A stretch of DNA of 37,042 nt from Adlercreutzia muris (GTDB taxonomy: Bacteria > Actinomycetota > Coriobacteriia > Coriobacteriales > Eggerthellaceae): NCBI RefSeq assembly GCF_008831045.1, contig NZ_WAJS01000028.1:1-37042 (forward strand). Direction: 5' to 3'. Under the pieces are notes generated by a model, which saw only the letters and a list, made by a program, of their open reading frames with translations, was not told where the DNA came from and searched no databases. A program made the position numbers and the translations under genes. This document shows, one piece after another, positions 16,561 through 25,231 of the stretch. The number at the start of each line of letters is the position of its first letter. Within the stretch, counting starts at the first letter, position 1.

Positions 16561-17126
16561 GATTCCTCCCAAGTATAACTTTTGAATTATAAAATATCAA
16601 TAACTCACTAGCTGCTCTTTTAGGACAATTATAGCACAATATACAAACATTTGTTTCATAAATGGAAGGAGAGATAAAAGCTGGCTCGATCTTCTATTGA
16701 AGCGCTTCCGGTTGCAGTTTGCTGCCAAAGCGCAAGACCTGACCTTATTCGTCAGGAACGGCCAACTTCCCGTTAGAACTGGGAGGGCGGATAAGATGAG
16801 GGTGCACCTATACTTTTGACTGTTGGGTGAGATGGCTCTTCTCGATCGCGGGCAGTAGGGGCTGCACGGTTGTTTTCGCAGGCAAAAATCATGGTCTCTC
16901 CCTCTGGAGGATATAAAAGAGAGAGGAATGCGGTGAGTGTCGCAGGGTGTATCGTGCGTCAGCGAATTACTGCTCTGGCTACCATGATGGCTCCGATATT
17001 CCAAGTGGATGGTTCTCGTCCTCGGACAATAAAAGGTTTGTCACAGAAACTGAACGTTTGAGCTAGTTGGATTGTCAAAGGTTTGCGCCAAGCACGGCAG
17101 GCGAAATCAGCAAAAGGAGAAGACGC
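16561..17126. other. Low-GC intergenic region between divergent units
   Basis: This stretch of 566 bases is visibly richer in A and T than its neighbours. It holds the minus-strand promoter of the DUF4160 operon at the left, a small perfect hairpin CCTGAC/GTCAGG at 16738-16756, and a TTGTCA at 17039-17044 that could be part of a plus-strand promoter for the zinc-ribbon cluster, although no clear -10 follows. A 135-codon minus-strand frame (16597-17004) lacks a ribosome site and recognisable motifs. The region may be the scar of a lost gene. Confidence 0.35.
16628..16656 (-). promoter_or_regulatory. Extended -10 promoter and inverted repeat upstream of the DUF4160 operon
   Basis: The minus strand has TGC directly followed by TATAAT (16636-16628), an extended -10. 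The -35 is poor, as is common with extended -10 sites. An inverted repeat AAACA-TT-TGTTT at 16645-16656 lies in the -10/-35 interval and could be an operator for the HTH partner. Confidence 0.5.
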
Positions 17127-17783
17127 ATGGGCATTATGGATGACGTGACGGGGGCCATGAGGCGGGGGACGAGCGCGGCTGAGCGGACGGCGCGGTCAAC
17201 GAAGCTGAAGGCCGACTTGCGCGAGGTGAACAAACGGCGCCAGAACCTGGCCGCCCAGTTGGGGGCGAGCCTGTACGACGCCACTCGCGAAGACGCTGCT
17301 TTCCGCGAGGGACGCGAGGAATTGTACCGGGGCATTGCCCAGTGCGACGATGAGCGCGACCAAATCAATCGGGCTCTTCAGGCGCTGCAGGATGCCGCTG
17401 CGGCCGAAGAGGCGGCCCGGCAAAGCTTCACCTGTGCCGTGTGCGGGGCGCAGGTGCGCGGCGGCGATCTGTTCTGCAGCGGGTGCGGAACGCCGGCCGA
17501 GCAGGCGCGGGCTTTACGGCCTTCCTGCGCGACAGCCGATGCGGGGTTGAGGTGTGCAACGTGCGGAGCGCCCCTGAAGGCCGATTACGCGTTCTGCATG
17601 GAATGCGGCACGCCGGTGCAGTTGGCGCCGGAAGCCGATGGGTCGGCTGCGGACGAGCCTGATGGGGCCTGGGCAGACGAGCCTGCCATTGCTGCACCTC
17701 AATGCCCGATGTGCGGGGCGGCCGCCGAAGAAGGGCAGGCCTTCTGCATGCAATGCGGAGCGTCTCTGGCTCGGTCTGAGTAA
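17127..17783 (+). CDS. Soluble coiled-coil protein with three zinc ribbons
   Basis: This 218-residue protein opens the zinc-ribbon cluster. Residues 18-100 are strongly helical and charged and probably form a coiled coil. Three CxxC...CxxC ribbons follow: C103/106/117/120, C143/146/157/160 and C193/196/207/210, each with the CGxxxxxxxxFCxxCG spacing, joined by acidic linkers. There is no signal peptide or TM segment, so it should be cytosolic. The start at 17127 has AAAAGGAGA upstream. The same ribbon type heads six downstream membrane proteins, so it could act as a common cytosolic hub. That role is inference. No enzymatic motif is visible. Confidence 0.8.
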   Translation: MGIMDDVTGAMRRGTSAAERTARSTKLKADLREVNKRRQNLAAQLGASLYDATREDAAFREGREELYRGIAQCDDERDQINRALQALQDAAAAEEAARQSFTCAVCGAQVRGGDLFCSGCGTPAEQARALRPSCATADAGLRCATCGAPLKADYAFCMECGTPVQLAPEADGSAADEPDGAWADEPAIAAPQCPMCGAAAEEGQAFCMQCGASLARSE

Positions 17784-17818
17784 ACCTTCCGAGAAACCAT
17801 CCGACGAAAGGGAGATCT

Positions 17819-18505
17819 ATGTCGTTTTGCAGCCAATGCGGAAAGCAAGTGGAGGATGGGGCCCGTTTCTGCCCCGCGTGCGGTGCCCCTGCAGGGACAC
17901 CGGCCGTGCATGCGAGCGCAGGTGCCCCGTCTGTCGCCTCGGTATCGGCTTCCGGCGTTTCCGTCGGTTCTGCAGCGCCGGCGATGGCCGCTCAGGCGAA
18001 GAGCGCGAAAATCGTGGCCGGCGTGCTGAACGCGCTGCTGGCGGTGTGCGCTTTTATGCCTTGGGTCAACGTGAACCTCTACGTGTGGAGCGACTCGTTC
18101 TCCATTCCCACGCTGCTCAATATGGCCAACACCGTTCGCGAATGGGGTTCCTCGCTCGGGGGCCTTTCGAGCGATGTCGACGGGGTGTTGGCAGGCTTCA
18201 CTGTGGTTATCCTGGGCATTCTGATCATCTGGCTCGTGGTAGTCGTCCTGCTGATCCGGGACGCCTACCGCTATTTCACGAACAAGCCCGGTTTCAACTC
18301 GACGGGCGCGGCGGCCGTGCTTACGCTTTCCGCGTTGTTCCTGCTTGTGGTGTTTGCGCTCGATCAAATGATCAGCGGGTCTTCGTCCGGTGTGCCCAGC
18401 GGCCTCGTCTCGGCAACGGGCTGGGTGTGGGGCACCGTTGCCCTTTCCATCGGGGCCCTCGTTTATTCCGAGGTGAAGGAGAAGGAAGTGGGGGAGAACG
18501 CCTGA
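17819..18505 (+). CDS. Zinc-ribbon four-TM membrane protein
   Basis: This 228-residue protein starts with a zinc ribbon (C4, C7, C18, C21), then a 40-residue Ala/Ser/Val-rich linker and four hydrophobic segments at about 63-80, 132-155, 165-183 and 197-213. The first TM ends in the motif PWVNVNLYVWSDSFS, which recurs almost unchanged in the protein at 22080, so the two are paralogues. The ribbon probably faces the cytosol. The ribosome site is AAAGGGAG. It lies 35 bases after the three-ribbon protein and 42 before the large LRR protein. No function is recognised. Confidence 0.8.
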   Translation: MSFCSQCGKQVEDGARFCPACGAPAGTPAVHASAGAPSVASVSASGVSVGSAAPAMAAQAKSAKIVAGVLNALLAVCAFMPWVNVNLYVWSDSFSIPTLLNMANTVREWGSSLGGLSSDVDGVLAGFTVVILGILIIWLVVVVLLIRDAYRYFTNKPGFNSTGAAAVLTLSALFLLVVFALDQMISGSSSGVPSGLVSATGWVWGTVALSIGALVYSEVKEKEVGENA

Positions 18506-18547
18506 GGGCGCTCGATTGAAGGCGGTATACCGGAAAGGCTGGAGACC

Positions 18548-21043
18548 ATGGCGACGAACTGTTCCCAATGCGGCGCACCCATGCCGCCTGACGCTCGATT
18601 CTGCGGCGAGTGCGGCGCGGCGCTGTCTGCCGTCGTGCCCGTGATACAGGACGCGCCGACCCAGGAGGCGCCGTCGGTGCAGCCCGTTGTATCTGCGGGC
18701 GGAAGGGCGTCTAAGAAGCGCTCGCGTAGGCAGGTTGCCATTGTTGGCGGCGTTGTTGGCGTACTCGCTCTGACGGCGGGTGCGGTGGCGATACTTTTCG
18801 CGACGGGCTTTTTCGGCCCCCATGGCCTGGCCATCAACGAGGAGGCCTTTCCCGACGAGGTGATCCGTGCTGCGGTGATCGCTCAGGTGGACACCGATGG
18901 CGACGGCGAGCTATCTGCGGAAGAGCAACAGGCTGTAACGGGCTTTGTGGCCGGCGACGGTCGGGTGAGCTTCATCTTGAACGGGGAAGAGGTTGACCCG
19001 GGTGCGATCCTCGGTTCCGCTGAGGGCGATTCCGCAGAAGATACGGCCGACGAAGGCGAGAATGCGACCGTGGGCGAAGACGCATCCGAAAAGACGGGCG
19101 CTTTGGAGGAAGGAAGCGATTCCGAAAGCGATGCTGATGACGGCACTGATTCCGTCGAGGAAGGCAGGGGCGAAGCAGCTGAGGGCCAGACCGAAACGCC
19201 ATGGGGAACCGAGGGCTTTGACGCCTTCCCCAACTTGAAAACCATTGTCGTGCGGGATGCCGGCCTGACCGAGCTCGACCTTTCCGTGTGTCCGAACGTG
19301 GAGTACGTCGACTGCCGCCAGAACCCGCTCGCATCGCTCAACTTGGCCGGCAACGCCAACCTCACCACGCTCTTTTGCGACGACAACGTGCCCCTGGAAG
19401 GCTTGGACGAAGCAGGCTTGTACTTCACGGATCTGATTGCGAGTGCGCAGGAACTCGATACCGCTACGGAAGAAGTGAATGACGTCTGGGTTGTGGAATA
19501 CGACACATTCGGCCGTCCAATCAGAGTGAATACGTGGAGAGGCGCCGAGCGCACTTACGAATATGATGAGCAAGGCAGGCTTACAGGAGCGCAGTGGGAC
19601 GCTTCGGATTGGGAGAAGTACACCTATCGCGACAACGGCTTGCTGGAGAGTTGCGAGAACTTTTTCACTCTGGATGTGGACAGCAAAGATACATTCCGCA
19701 CCGCGTTCGGTTACGACAAGGATGGTCGGCTTGCCCAAACCCAAATGAGCCATGGGGATCAGGGCGTCATACAGCGCAAGTCGTTCAAGTACGATGACGG
19801 GAGGCCGTCCGCGTGTCTGTTCGAGAACGGCGATGCCAATGGAAGCGAGCGGGGGACGTTTGAATTCGATGAGAGCGGGAGGCTTGTGGGTGCCCGCTTC
19901 TATGAGGAAGAAAGCGGATTTCAGGAGCTGTCCGACGATCTGATCTACGAGTACGACGAATGCGGCCTGCTCGTGTACGGGAATGCGACGCGTCTGTGGG
20001 ATAGCGAGTACGGAGGCACGGACCGTCATGGGGAATACAACGAGCAGGGGCATCCTCTGTGGGCCAGAATAGTTCCGGGAAACCCGCAGGCCTCGTGCGT
20101 CGATTTCGACTATTCGTGCAATATCGATGGCTATGTGACACGGATGCATACCTACAAGCCGGACTATGATCGCGATATTCAACTTGAGATTTCTTACATC
20201 AAGATGGTTGGCTCCCTTGAGGATCGTCCGGCAAGGCGTTTCGTGCCGCAGTTTTCCGTGGGTTTTGGGATTGACGGCCATCGCAACGGGGGAAGCGCTT
20301 TCACCATGGGCCAAGAGTGGGGTCAAGACACTGCCTCCTCGCTTGATGCTACCGTGCAGGAAGTGGGACCGGTGCAGATGGTGTATCAGACCATGGGTCT
20401 CATGCCGCGCACTCTTTCCAATCCCAACGAGCTGAGGTTGGCGGCCTACGATGCCGAGCACTGGACCGATGGTCTTCGCATCGACGAGGCCTCGCTCCTT
20501 TTCGAGCCTCGAACGATAGAGGTGAGCCCCGATCAGCCAGCGTCGATGGCGGGGAATCACGACATTCAGACGGGCGATTTTTGCTTCGACGTGCCCGAAA
20601 GTTGGCGCGATAAGGTGGACATCGTATATCCCGGGGTAGGCGGTTCGGAGTTCTATTCGGTGGAGATTATTCTCAAGGATACGCCGGGGGCTCACATCAT
20701 GAGTTTCGCCGTCGGCGACCTTGCCCATGGCGATCCAGGGGAATTCGACATTGTTGTGGGATATTATCCGCTTGACGATGGGCGATTTATGAGTGTTACG
20801 ACATCGGCGTGGGCGGCTATGCTGGTGGACGCCATCGAGAATAACTATCAGGTTTCAAGCGCCGTCACTACTGAAGGTCAGTATCAGTGTCTTCTCGATC
20901 TTGTTTCTGGCGGAAGCATTCTTTACAGCGATTTGGTCAATACTCCCTACGACCCCGCGCTTATCGAATATCTCATGCAGAGTCAGAAAGACTATTTCAG
21001 CAACGAGGTTGTGAACAGAATCGAACTTGTCCAGAAAGGGTAG
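18548..21043 (+). CDS. Large zinc-ribbon membrane protein with EF-hand-like loop, LRR and YD-like repeats
   Basis: This 831-residue protein has a modular layout. A zinc ribbon (C5, C8, C19, C22) is followed by a basic patch and one TM segment at about 63-86. Residues 96-128 form a FPDEVIRAAV helix and the calcium loop DTDGDGELSAEE (D115, D117, D119, E126), as found before leucine-rich repeats in many gut-bacterial surface proteins. An acidic Ser/Glu/Asp linker (about 158-215) follows, then short LRRs (about 220-290, LxxLDLSVCPNVEYVDC type). From 300 to about 540 there are tyrosine/aspartate repeats of the YEYDEQGRLTGA type, like RHS/YD repeats. The remainder matches nothing I know. Everything after the TM should be extracytoplasmic. 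It is separated from the next gene by two bases. Confidence 0.8.
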   Translation: MATNCSQCGAPMPPDARFCGECGAALSAVVPVIQDAPTQEAPSVQPVVSAGGRASKKRSRRQVAIVGGVVGVLALTAGAVAILFATGFFGPHGLAINEEAFPDEVIRAAVIAQVDTDGDGELSAEEQQAVTGFVAGDGRVSFILNGEEVDPGAILGSAEGDSAEDTADEGENATVGEDASEKTGALEEGSDSESDADDGTDSVEEGRGEAAEGQTETPWGTEGFDAFPNLKTIVVRDAGLTELDLSVCPNVEYVDCRQNPLASLNLAGNANLTTLFCDDNVPLEGLDEAGLYFTDLIASAQELDTATEEVNDVWVVEYDTFGRPIRVNTWRGAERTYEYDEQGRLTGAQWDASDWEKYTYRDNGLLESCENFFTLDVDSKDTFRTAFGYDKDGRLAQTQMSHGDQGVIQRKSFKYDDGRPSACLFENGDANGSERGTFEFDESGRLVGARFYEEESGFQELSDDLIYEYDECGLLVYGNATRLWDSEYGGTDRHGEYNEQGHPLWARIVPGNPQASCVDFDYSCNIDGYVTRMHTYKPDYDRDIQLEISYIKMVGSLEDRPARRFVPQFSVGFGIDGHRNGGSAFTMGQEWGQDTASSLDATVQEVGPVQMVYQTMGLMPRTLSNPNELRLAAYDAEHWTDGLRIDEASLLFEPRTIEVSPDQPASMAGNHDIQTGDFCFDVPESWRDKVDIVYPGVGGSEFYSVEIILKDTPGAHIMSFAVGDLAHGDPGEFDIVVGYYPLDDGRFMSVTTSAWAAMLVDAIENNYQVSSAVTTEGQYQCLLDLVSGGSILYSDLVNTPYDPALIEYLMQSQKDYFSNEVVNRIELVQKG

Positions 21044-21045
21044 TC

Positions 21046-22047
21046 ATGCCATTTTGCCATCAATGCGGAAGCAAGTTAGAGGAAGGAGCCCAGTTCTGCC
21101 CGCAATGCGGGAAGGTGCAGGGGCACCCGCAAAATGCCGCTCCGTCTGAGAAGAACGTCCCCGACACGTGGTGGCGCAAGCCTCAGGTTTGGATCGGCGC
21201 CCTCGCGGTTGTTGCGATGGTCACCGTAGCAGCAATCTCCATCTCTGCTTTTGTCGATGCCCAAAGCCAGGAGTCTATGGCCGAAGAACATGAAGTATCG
21301 CCATGGGGCGGGATTCAGGCTATGCAGAGGGAGAACCCGGTGTACGTGAATGACTTCGTTGAGGCTGAGATTTCCTGGGGAGATGACGTTTATTCAGAAA
21401 CATACGAGAAGCAACTCGACGAACATGGAAATGTGGTCGGATACTCCTTCACTGAGAACGAATCCGCATCCGACACTACATTTGTCAAAATGACTTATGA
21501 CGATCAAGGTATTGCAACGTCATGCACGTGCGAGGGTGACATCGTTTGGTCCCAAACGGTGCTAGAGCGCGACGATGAGGGAAGACCTTTGCGAGTGGAA
21601 CGCGTGAAAGAAGGTACCGACTCGACTTTCTTTGAGTTTGGCTATGCGAATGATGGTCAGCTCAGTCAATACATCATTGAAACAGGTGACGAAAAAGAAA
21701 TCTATATGATTGACGAACGGGGGCGTATCTCTTCTTATTGGGGCTCTTATTGGGACGACGTGCGTGACGGGTTGTCAGAGTCGTCGTATACGGTTTCTTA
21801 TAAAGAGGATTCAGATGGGAAGGTCGTTGAATCAACTCGGATCAATCCCGTAAATATAAATGCCGAAATGGTGAGTTACGAATACGATCAGGACGGGCGA
21901 TTGGCTGTGTTTAAGGGTTATTACGATGATGCGGAGACATGTGTGGAACGATACTCCTATGCAATGATCGATGACCCCTCTCCCATGGTGGAACTCTGGT
22001 CTCATGTATTCAATCGATCAAATCCCCTTAGTGTTCCAACTCTTTAA
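21046..22047 (+). CDS. Zinc-ribbon single-TM protein with YD-like repeats
   Basis: This 333-residue protein has a zinc ribbon (C4, C7, C18, C21), one TM segment at about 48-70, and an outer domain of YD-like repeats. Examples are QLDEHGNVVGYSF, VLERDDEGRPLRVE, MIDERGRISSYWG and YEYDQDGRLAVFKG. It is a shorter relative of the preceding 831-residue protein, without the EF-hand and LRR parts. The start at 21046 has AGAAAGGG upstream and lies two bases past the previous stop, so translation is coupled. Its coding sequence uses A- and T-ending codons more than its neighbours, which hints at a different history. The ligand or partner is unknown. Confidence 0.8.
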   Translation: MPFCHQCGSKLEEGAQFCPQCGKVQGHPQNAAPSEKNVPDTWWRKPQVWIGALAVVAMVTVAAISISAFVDAQSQESMAEEHEVSPWGGIQAMQRENPVYVNDFVEAEISWGDDVYSETYEKQLDEHGNVVGYSFTENESASDTTFVKMTYDDQGIATSCTCEGDIVWSQTVLERDDEGRPLRVERVKEGTDSTFFEFGYANDGQLSQYIIETGDEKEIYMIDERGRISSYWGSYWDDVRDGLSESSYTVSYKEDSDGKVVESTRINPVNINAEMVSYEYDQDGRLAVFKGYYDDAETCVERYSYAMIDDPSPMVELWSHVFNRSNPLSVPTL

Positions 22048-22079
22048 TCAGATGATAGATAGACCAAGGAGAAAATAGT

Positions 22080-22745
22080 ATGTTTTGCGCAAAATGTGGT
22101 AAAAGATTGACTGCTCAGACTCGATTTTGTCCTATGTGTGGAAATGCAATTATCACACCTATTGCGCAGACGAAGCCGATCGCTGTTGCTTCGGGATCGA
22201 AAGCCTCGAATCCGACGTGCGCGGTTTCAGCCAAAATGAAGAAGGCTTGCCAGCTGGCCGGAGCCATGGACGTGGCGCTTGTCGTTCTGTTGTTTCTGCC
22301 GTGGGTGAACGTCAACCTGGGCATTTGGTCCGGTTCGTTCTCGCTGCTTGATTTTGCATCAGCGGGAGACAAGGTGCGCACGATGCTCTCCTATCTGGGA
22401 TCGTCTTCGAGCGATATTGCCGGTATGCAGCAGGGGCTGGGTGCCTTTAGTGTGGTGCTCGTTGTTCTGTGGCTTGTCGCCGCAGTGCTTCTGGTGCGGA
22501 ATGCCTATGGGAACTTCACTGGCAAAGCGCCTTTTGCAAGCGGTGGAGCAGCGACTATATGCTCGATGGCTGCCGCTATGGTTGCGATTTGTTTCTTTGC
22601 CGACTATGTCATTCGGGAGGGAAGCTATGGCATGCTCTCGGGGGCAGTTGCGGCTTCGCCCTGGCTGTGGATGGTCTTGGCTCTGTCGCTTGTTCTTCTG
22701 TTTTACTCGGGCTATCAGTCTGCTTCTTTCGGGCTTAAGGAATAA
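22080..22745 (+). CDS. Zinc-ribbon four-TM membrane protein, paralogue of the gene at 17819
   Basis: This 221-residue protein repeats the plan of the gene at 17819: zinc ribbon (C3, C6, C17, C20), linker, and four TM segments at about 59-77, 120-140, 152-172 and 190-210. The shared signature is PWVNVNLGIWSGSFS after the first TM, and an SSDIAGMQQGLGAFSVVLVV stretch matches SSDVDGVLAGFTVVILGI in the paralogue. The first 40 codons are AT-richer than the rest, like the gene before it. AAGGAGAAAA lies upstream of the start. No function is recognised. Its place between a YD-repeat protein and an amidase suggests an envelope role. Confidence 0.8.
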   Translation: MFCAKCGKRLTAQTRFCPMCGNAIITPIAQTKPIAVASGSKASNPTCAVSAKMKKACQLAGAMDVALVVLLFLPWVNVNLGIWSGSFSLLDFASAGDKVRTMLSYLGSSSSDIAGMQQGLGAFSVVLVVLWLVAAVLLVRNAYGNFTGKAPFASGGAATICSMAAAMVAICFFADYVIREGSYGMLSGAVAASPWLWMVLALSLVLLFYSGYQSASFGLKE

Positions 22746-22755
22746 GGTCGGTCGA

Positions 22756-23634
22756 ATGGCGAAGAGGGCTTCGACAATCGCGCTGACAACCTCGCTTGTT
22801 CTTGCCGTGGGCGGTGCGCTCTGCCTCTGGTCCTGCTCAGCCGCCTCTGAGAACGCCGATGCTTCTGCGGAGGCGGTCCCTGAGGGGCAGATTCAGGTAG
22901 AGCGGTACGACCATGACGTGTCGGACGTTCTCCAGGGCGAGCAGGAACCGGCGAAGCGAAACGAGGAGGCTTCTCGGGAAACTTCGCAGACCGACGGAGC
23001 TCGGGGCCAAGGAAAGGCGGGGGCGGAAACGCCGCCGAGCACCGGGGCGACCTCGGATGCCGCCGACCTCAAAGCGCAGCTTGGCATCGTCGAGGATTTC
23101 CGACCGTCGCTTTCCCATGGGCCGAAAACAGCCGCCCACCAGCGGTACATCGTGCTGCACGATACCGAGGGCAATGGCAGCCCTTCGTCGGTGGTTGATT
23201 GGTGGGACTCGAACGGCAATCTCGTCGCGGCCCATTTCGTCGTGGGCAAGGACGGCTCCATCGTGCAGTGCGTTCCCCTGGACGAGATTGCGCACCATGC
23301 CGGCTACGGCGATGCGGGGCACAACGATTTGTACGGTATTCAGGAGGACGGCCGCGACGATATGGAAGGCTCATCTCCCATTGGGGCCTGGGCGCCCGAC
23401 TATGCGCTGAATGCCTGGTCCATCGGCATCGAGATGGTGCACATGGGAGGCGAGGGCGACTATCCGGCCGCGCAACTTGAGGCGGTGGACGGGCTCATTG
23501 CCTACATCGACGCCTATTACGGATTCGAGAGTGACATCATCGACCACAAGGCCTGGCGTTCGGGCAACTCCGATACGTCCGAAGAATTTGCAGGCTATCT
23601 GCGCAGCTACCAAAGTCAACGAGTGCACGAGTAA
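22756..23634 (+). CDS. Exported N-acetylmuramoyl-L-alanine amidase (Amidase_2), probable lipoprotein
   Basis: This 292-residue protein is predicted to cut the amide bond between muramic acid and the stem peptide of peptidoglycan. A signal sequence (residues 1-26) ends in LWSC, a plausible but imperfect lipobox. A charged linker follows to about residue 105, then the Amidase_2 domain. Zinc-ligand candidates are H135 (in VLHDTEG), H264 (in DHKAWRSG) and D273, and the SIGIEMVH strand is present. The start at 22756 is ten bases after the preceding stop and has only a weak GG-rich ribosome site. It is the only cluster member without a zinc ribbon. It gives the strongest indication that the cluster acts on the cell wall. 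Confidence 0.85.
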   Translation: MAKRASTIALTTSLVLAVGGALCLWSCSAASENADASAEAVPEGQIQVERYDHDVSDVLQGEQEPAKRNEEASRETSQTDGARGQGKAGAETPPSTGATSDAADLKAQLGIVEDFRPSLSHGPKTAAHQRYIVLHDTEGNGSPSSVVDWWDSNGNLVAAHFVVGKDGSIVQCVPLDEIAHHAGYGDAGHNDLYGIQEDGRDDMEGSSPIGAWAPDYALNAWSIGIEMVHMGGEGDYPAAQLEAVDGLIAYIDAYYGFESDIIDHKAWRSGNSDTSEEFAGYLRSYQSQRVHE

Positions 23635-23642
23635 GGATTCCC

Positions 23643-25217
23643 ATGTTTTGCATTAAGTGCGGGGCCCCGGTGCCCGACGACGTCAAGTTCTGCCCCCGGT
23701 GCGGTGCGCCTATCGTGAAGGCTTCACCGTCGCAACGGCCTGTGCCGCCCGATCAGCGTAATGGCGTTCCGACGCCGTCGGCCTCTCGGGACGCTTCTGC
23801 TGCAGTGGGCACCTCGTCGACTTCGCCGAAACGGGCGGGGGTGGGGCTGTCCCGCTCTGTGATTGCGGGGGCGGCCGTTGTGCTCGTCGCAGCCCTAGGG
23901 GCAGGGATTTTTCTCGCGTGGCCTCAGGGGGAAGGGGGCACCGACGCGGTGTCGAGCGCGTCAGGCTCTCCGGAAGGCGGCTCTTCGGCTGGGGCGTTGC
24001 CTGACACGGCACCCGAAGAAGCGCCGGAACAGTTTGAGTTCGTCATCTCCCAGGTAGACAATGCGGCCTTTCCCGAGGTGACGCTGTATGTGCAGCTTTT
24101 GGCCGAAGATGGTTCGGCTGCCGAAAACTTGGCAAGTGAAAAAGTGCACATCACGGAAGTGGGCGCCGACGGTACGGAGTACAATGCGACGGTTTCGCAG
24201 CTGGCGCCCTTTGCCAAGGGCGACCCCATGAGCATCAACCTGGTGGTGGATCAGAGCGGTTCCATGGATGCGATCGGCAAGATGGACGGCGCGAAGACGG
24301 CGGCGCTCGGGTTCGTTGACGAGCTGCTCGCCTCGGACGGCACCCAGGCGGAAGTCACGGCGTTCGATGACACCGTGAGCAATCGGCAGCCCTTCACAGA
24401 AAGCCGGGAGCTGCTGGCCAGCGCCATCGATGCCCTGGAGCCCGATGGCGAGACGGCGCTGAACGACGCGCTATACTGGGCTCTTCAGCGAGCGAACCTG
24501 AAGAGCGGCGCCCGCATGGTCATCGCCTTCACCGATGGGGCCGAGAATGCGAGCTACTACAGCGCGGAAGATGTGGCCGAGTTGTCGCGCCTGACGGGCA
24601 TTCCCGTGTACATTATCGGTATCGGTGACGATGTGGAGTATGGCCTTCTGAATGATCTGGCCCAGCGGTGCCATGGCGGCTACTACGAGGTGGACGAGCG
24701 AGACGTCGCTGTTTCCCTGCGCGAGATATACGATGCCATTTACGCAGATCAGCTCTCCATGATGCGTATCGTGTTCACCTCCCAGTGTCAGGACGCCACC
24801 GACGCTTACCGCAGCGTGCGGGCTTCCTATGGCGAGGAGGGTGCCCTTCAGGCCGAGACGACCTTCGAGTACGTGCCGGTGGATGCGGTCGACTCCTTCG
24901 CCACGCAGGCCCACACCGACGACTATGTTCTGGCTGATAGCGCTTCGAGGGTGTACTCCGAGAGCGAGCTGGAGCAAATGTCTCTGTGGGAGTTGTATTT
25001 GGCACGCAACGAGATATTCGCCCGTCATGGCCGAGGCTTCAAGAACCAGGACCTTGTGGAGCATTTCGCCACGCGCACGTGGTACTCCGAGCAGTACACT
25101 CCCGAGGAGTTTGACGCGCTACCTAACCAGTTCAGCAAAATCGAGCTGGAGAACATCGAGACGATGCACGCTGTAGAGACGGCCCATAACTCGCCCTATT
25201 TGGTCACAGCAAAATAG
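23643..25217 (+). CDS. Zinc-ribbon membrane protein with von Willebrand A and YARHG domains
   Basis: This 524-residue protein has a zinc ribbon (C3, C6, C17, C20), a Pro/Ser-rich linker, one TM segment (about 71-92), an acidic stretch, and then a VWA domain. The metal-ion-dependent adhesion site is complete: DQSGS (D203, S205, S207), T271 and D298 in FTDG. Near the C-terminus (about 448-505) lies a YARHG domain (core YLARNEIFARHGRGF, then WYSEQY and the ELENIETM helix), a module common in extracellular parts of membrane proteins. The outer part should bind a protein or wall ligand in a metal-dependent way. It starts eight bases after the amidase stop, which suggests joint action. The partner is unknown. 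Confidence 0.87.
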   Translation: MFCIKCGAPVPDDVKFCPRCGAPIVKASPSQRPVPPDQRNGVPTPSASRDASAAVGTSSTSPKRAGVGLSRSVIAGAAVVLVAALGAGIFLAWPQGEGGTDAVSSASGSPEGGSSAGALPDTAPEEAPEQFEFVISQVDNAAFPEVTLYVQLLAEDGSAAENLASEKVHITEVGADGTEYNATVSQLAPFAKGDPMSINLVVDQSGSMDAIGKMDGAKTAALGFVDELLASDGTQAEVTAFDDTVSNRQPFTESRELLASAIDALEPDGETALNDALYWALQRANLKSGARMVIAFTDGAENASYYSAEDVAELSRLTGIPVYIIGIGDDVEYGLLNDLAQRCHGGYYEVDERDVAVSLREIYDAIYADQLSMMRIVFTSQCQDATDAYRSVRASYGEEGALQAETTFEYVPVDAVDSFATQAHTDDYVLADSASRVYSESELEQMSLWELYLARNEIFARHGRGFKNQDLVEHFATRTWYSEQYTPEEFDALPNQFSKIELENIETMHAVETAHNSPYLVTAK

Positions 25218-25231
25218 AGAAGGAGAAAGCC

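Noticed and set aside
16597-17004. A 135-codon minus-strand frame in the low-GC gap
   Set aside because: No ribosome site or motif, irregular composition, and it overlaps the likely promoter of the DUF4160 operon.
17039-17065. Possible LytTR direct-repeat site upstream of the zinc-ribbon cluster
   Set aside because: GTT-containing words near AACGTTTGAG are about ten bases apart, not the roughly 22-base period expected for LytTR sites, so no regulatory link can be claimed from sequence.
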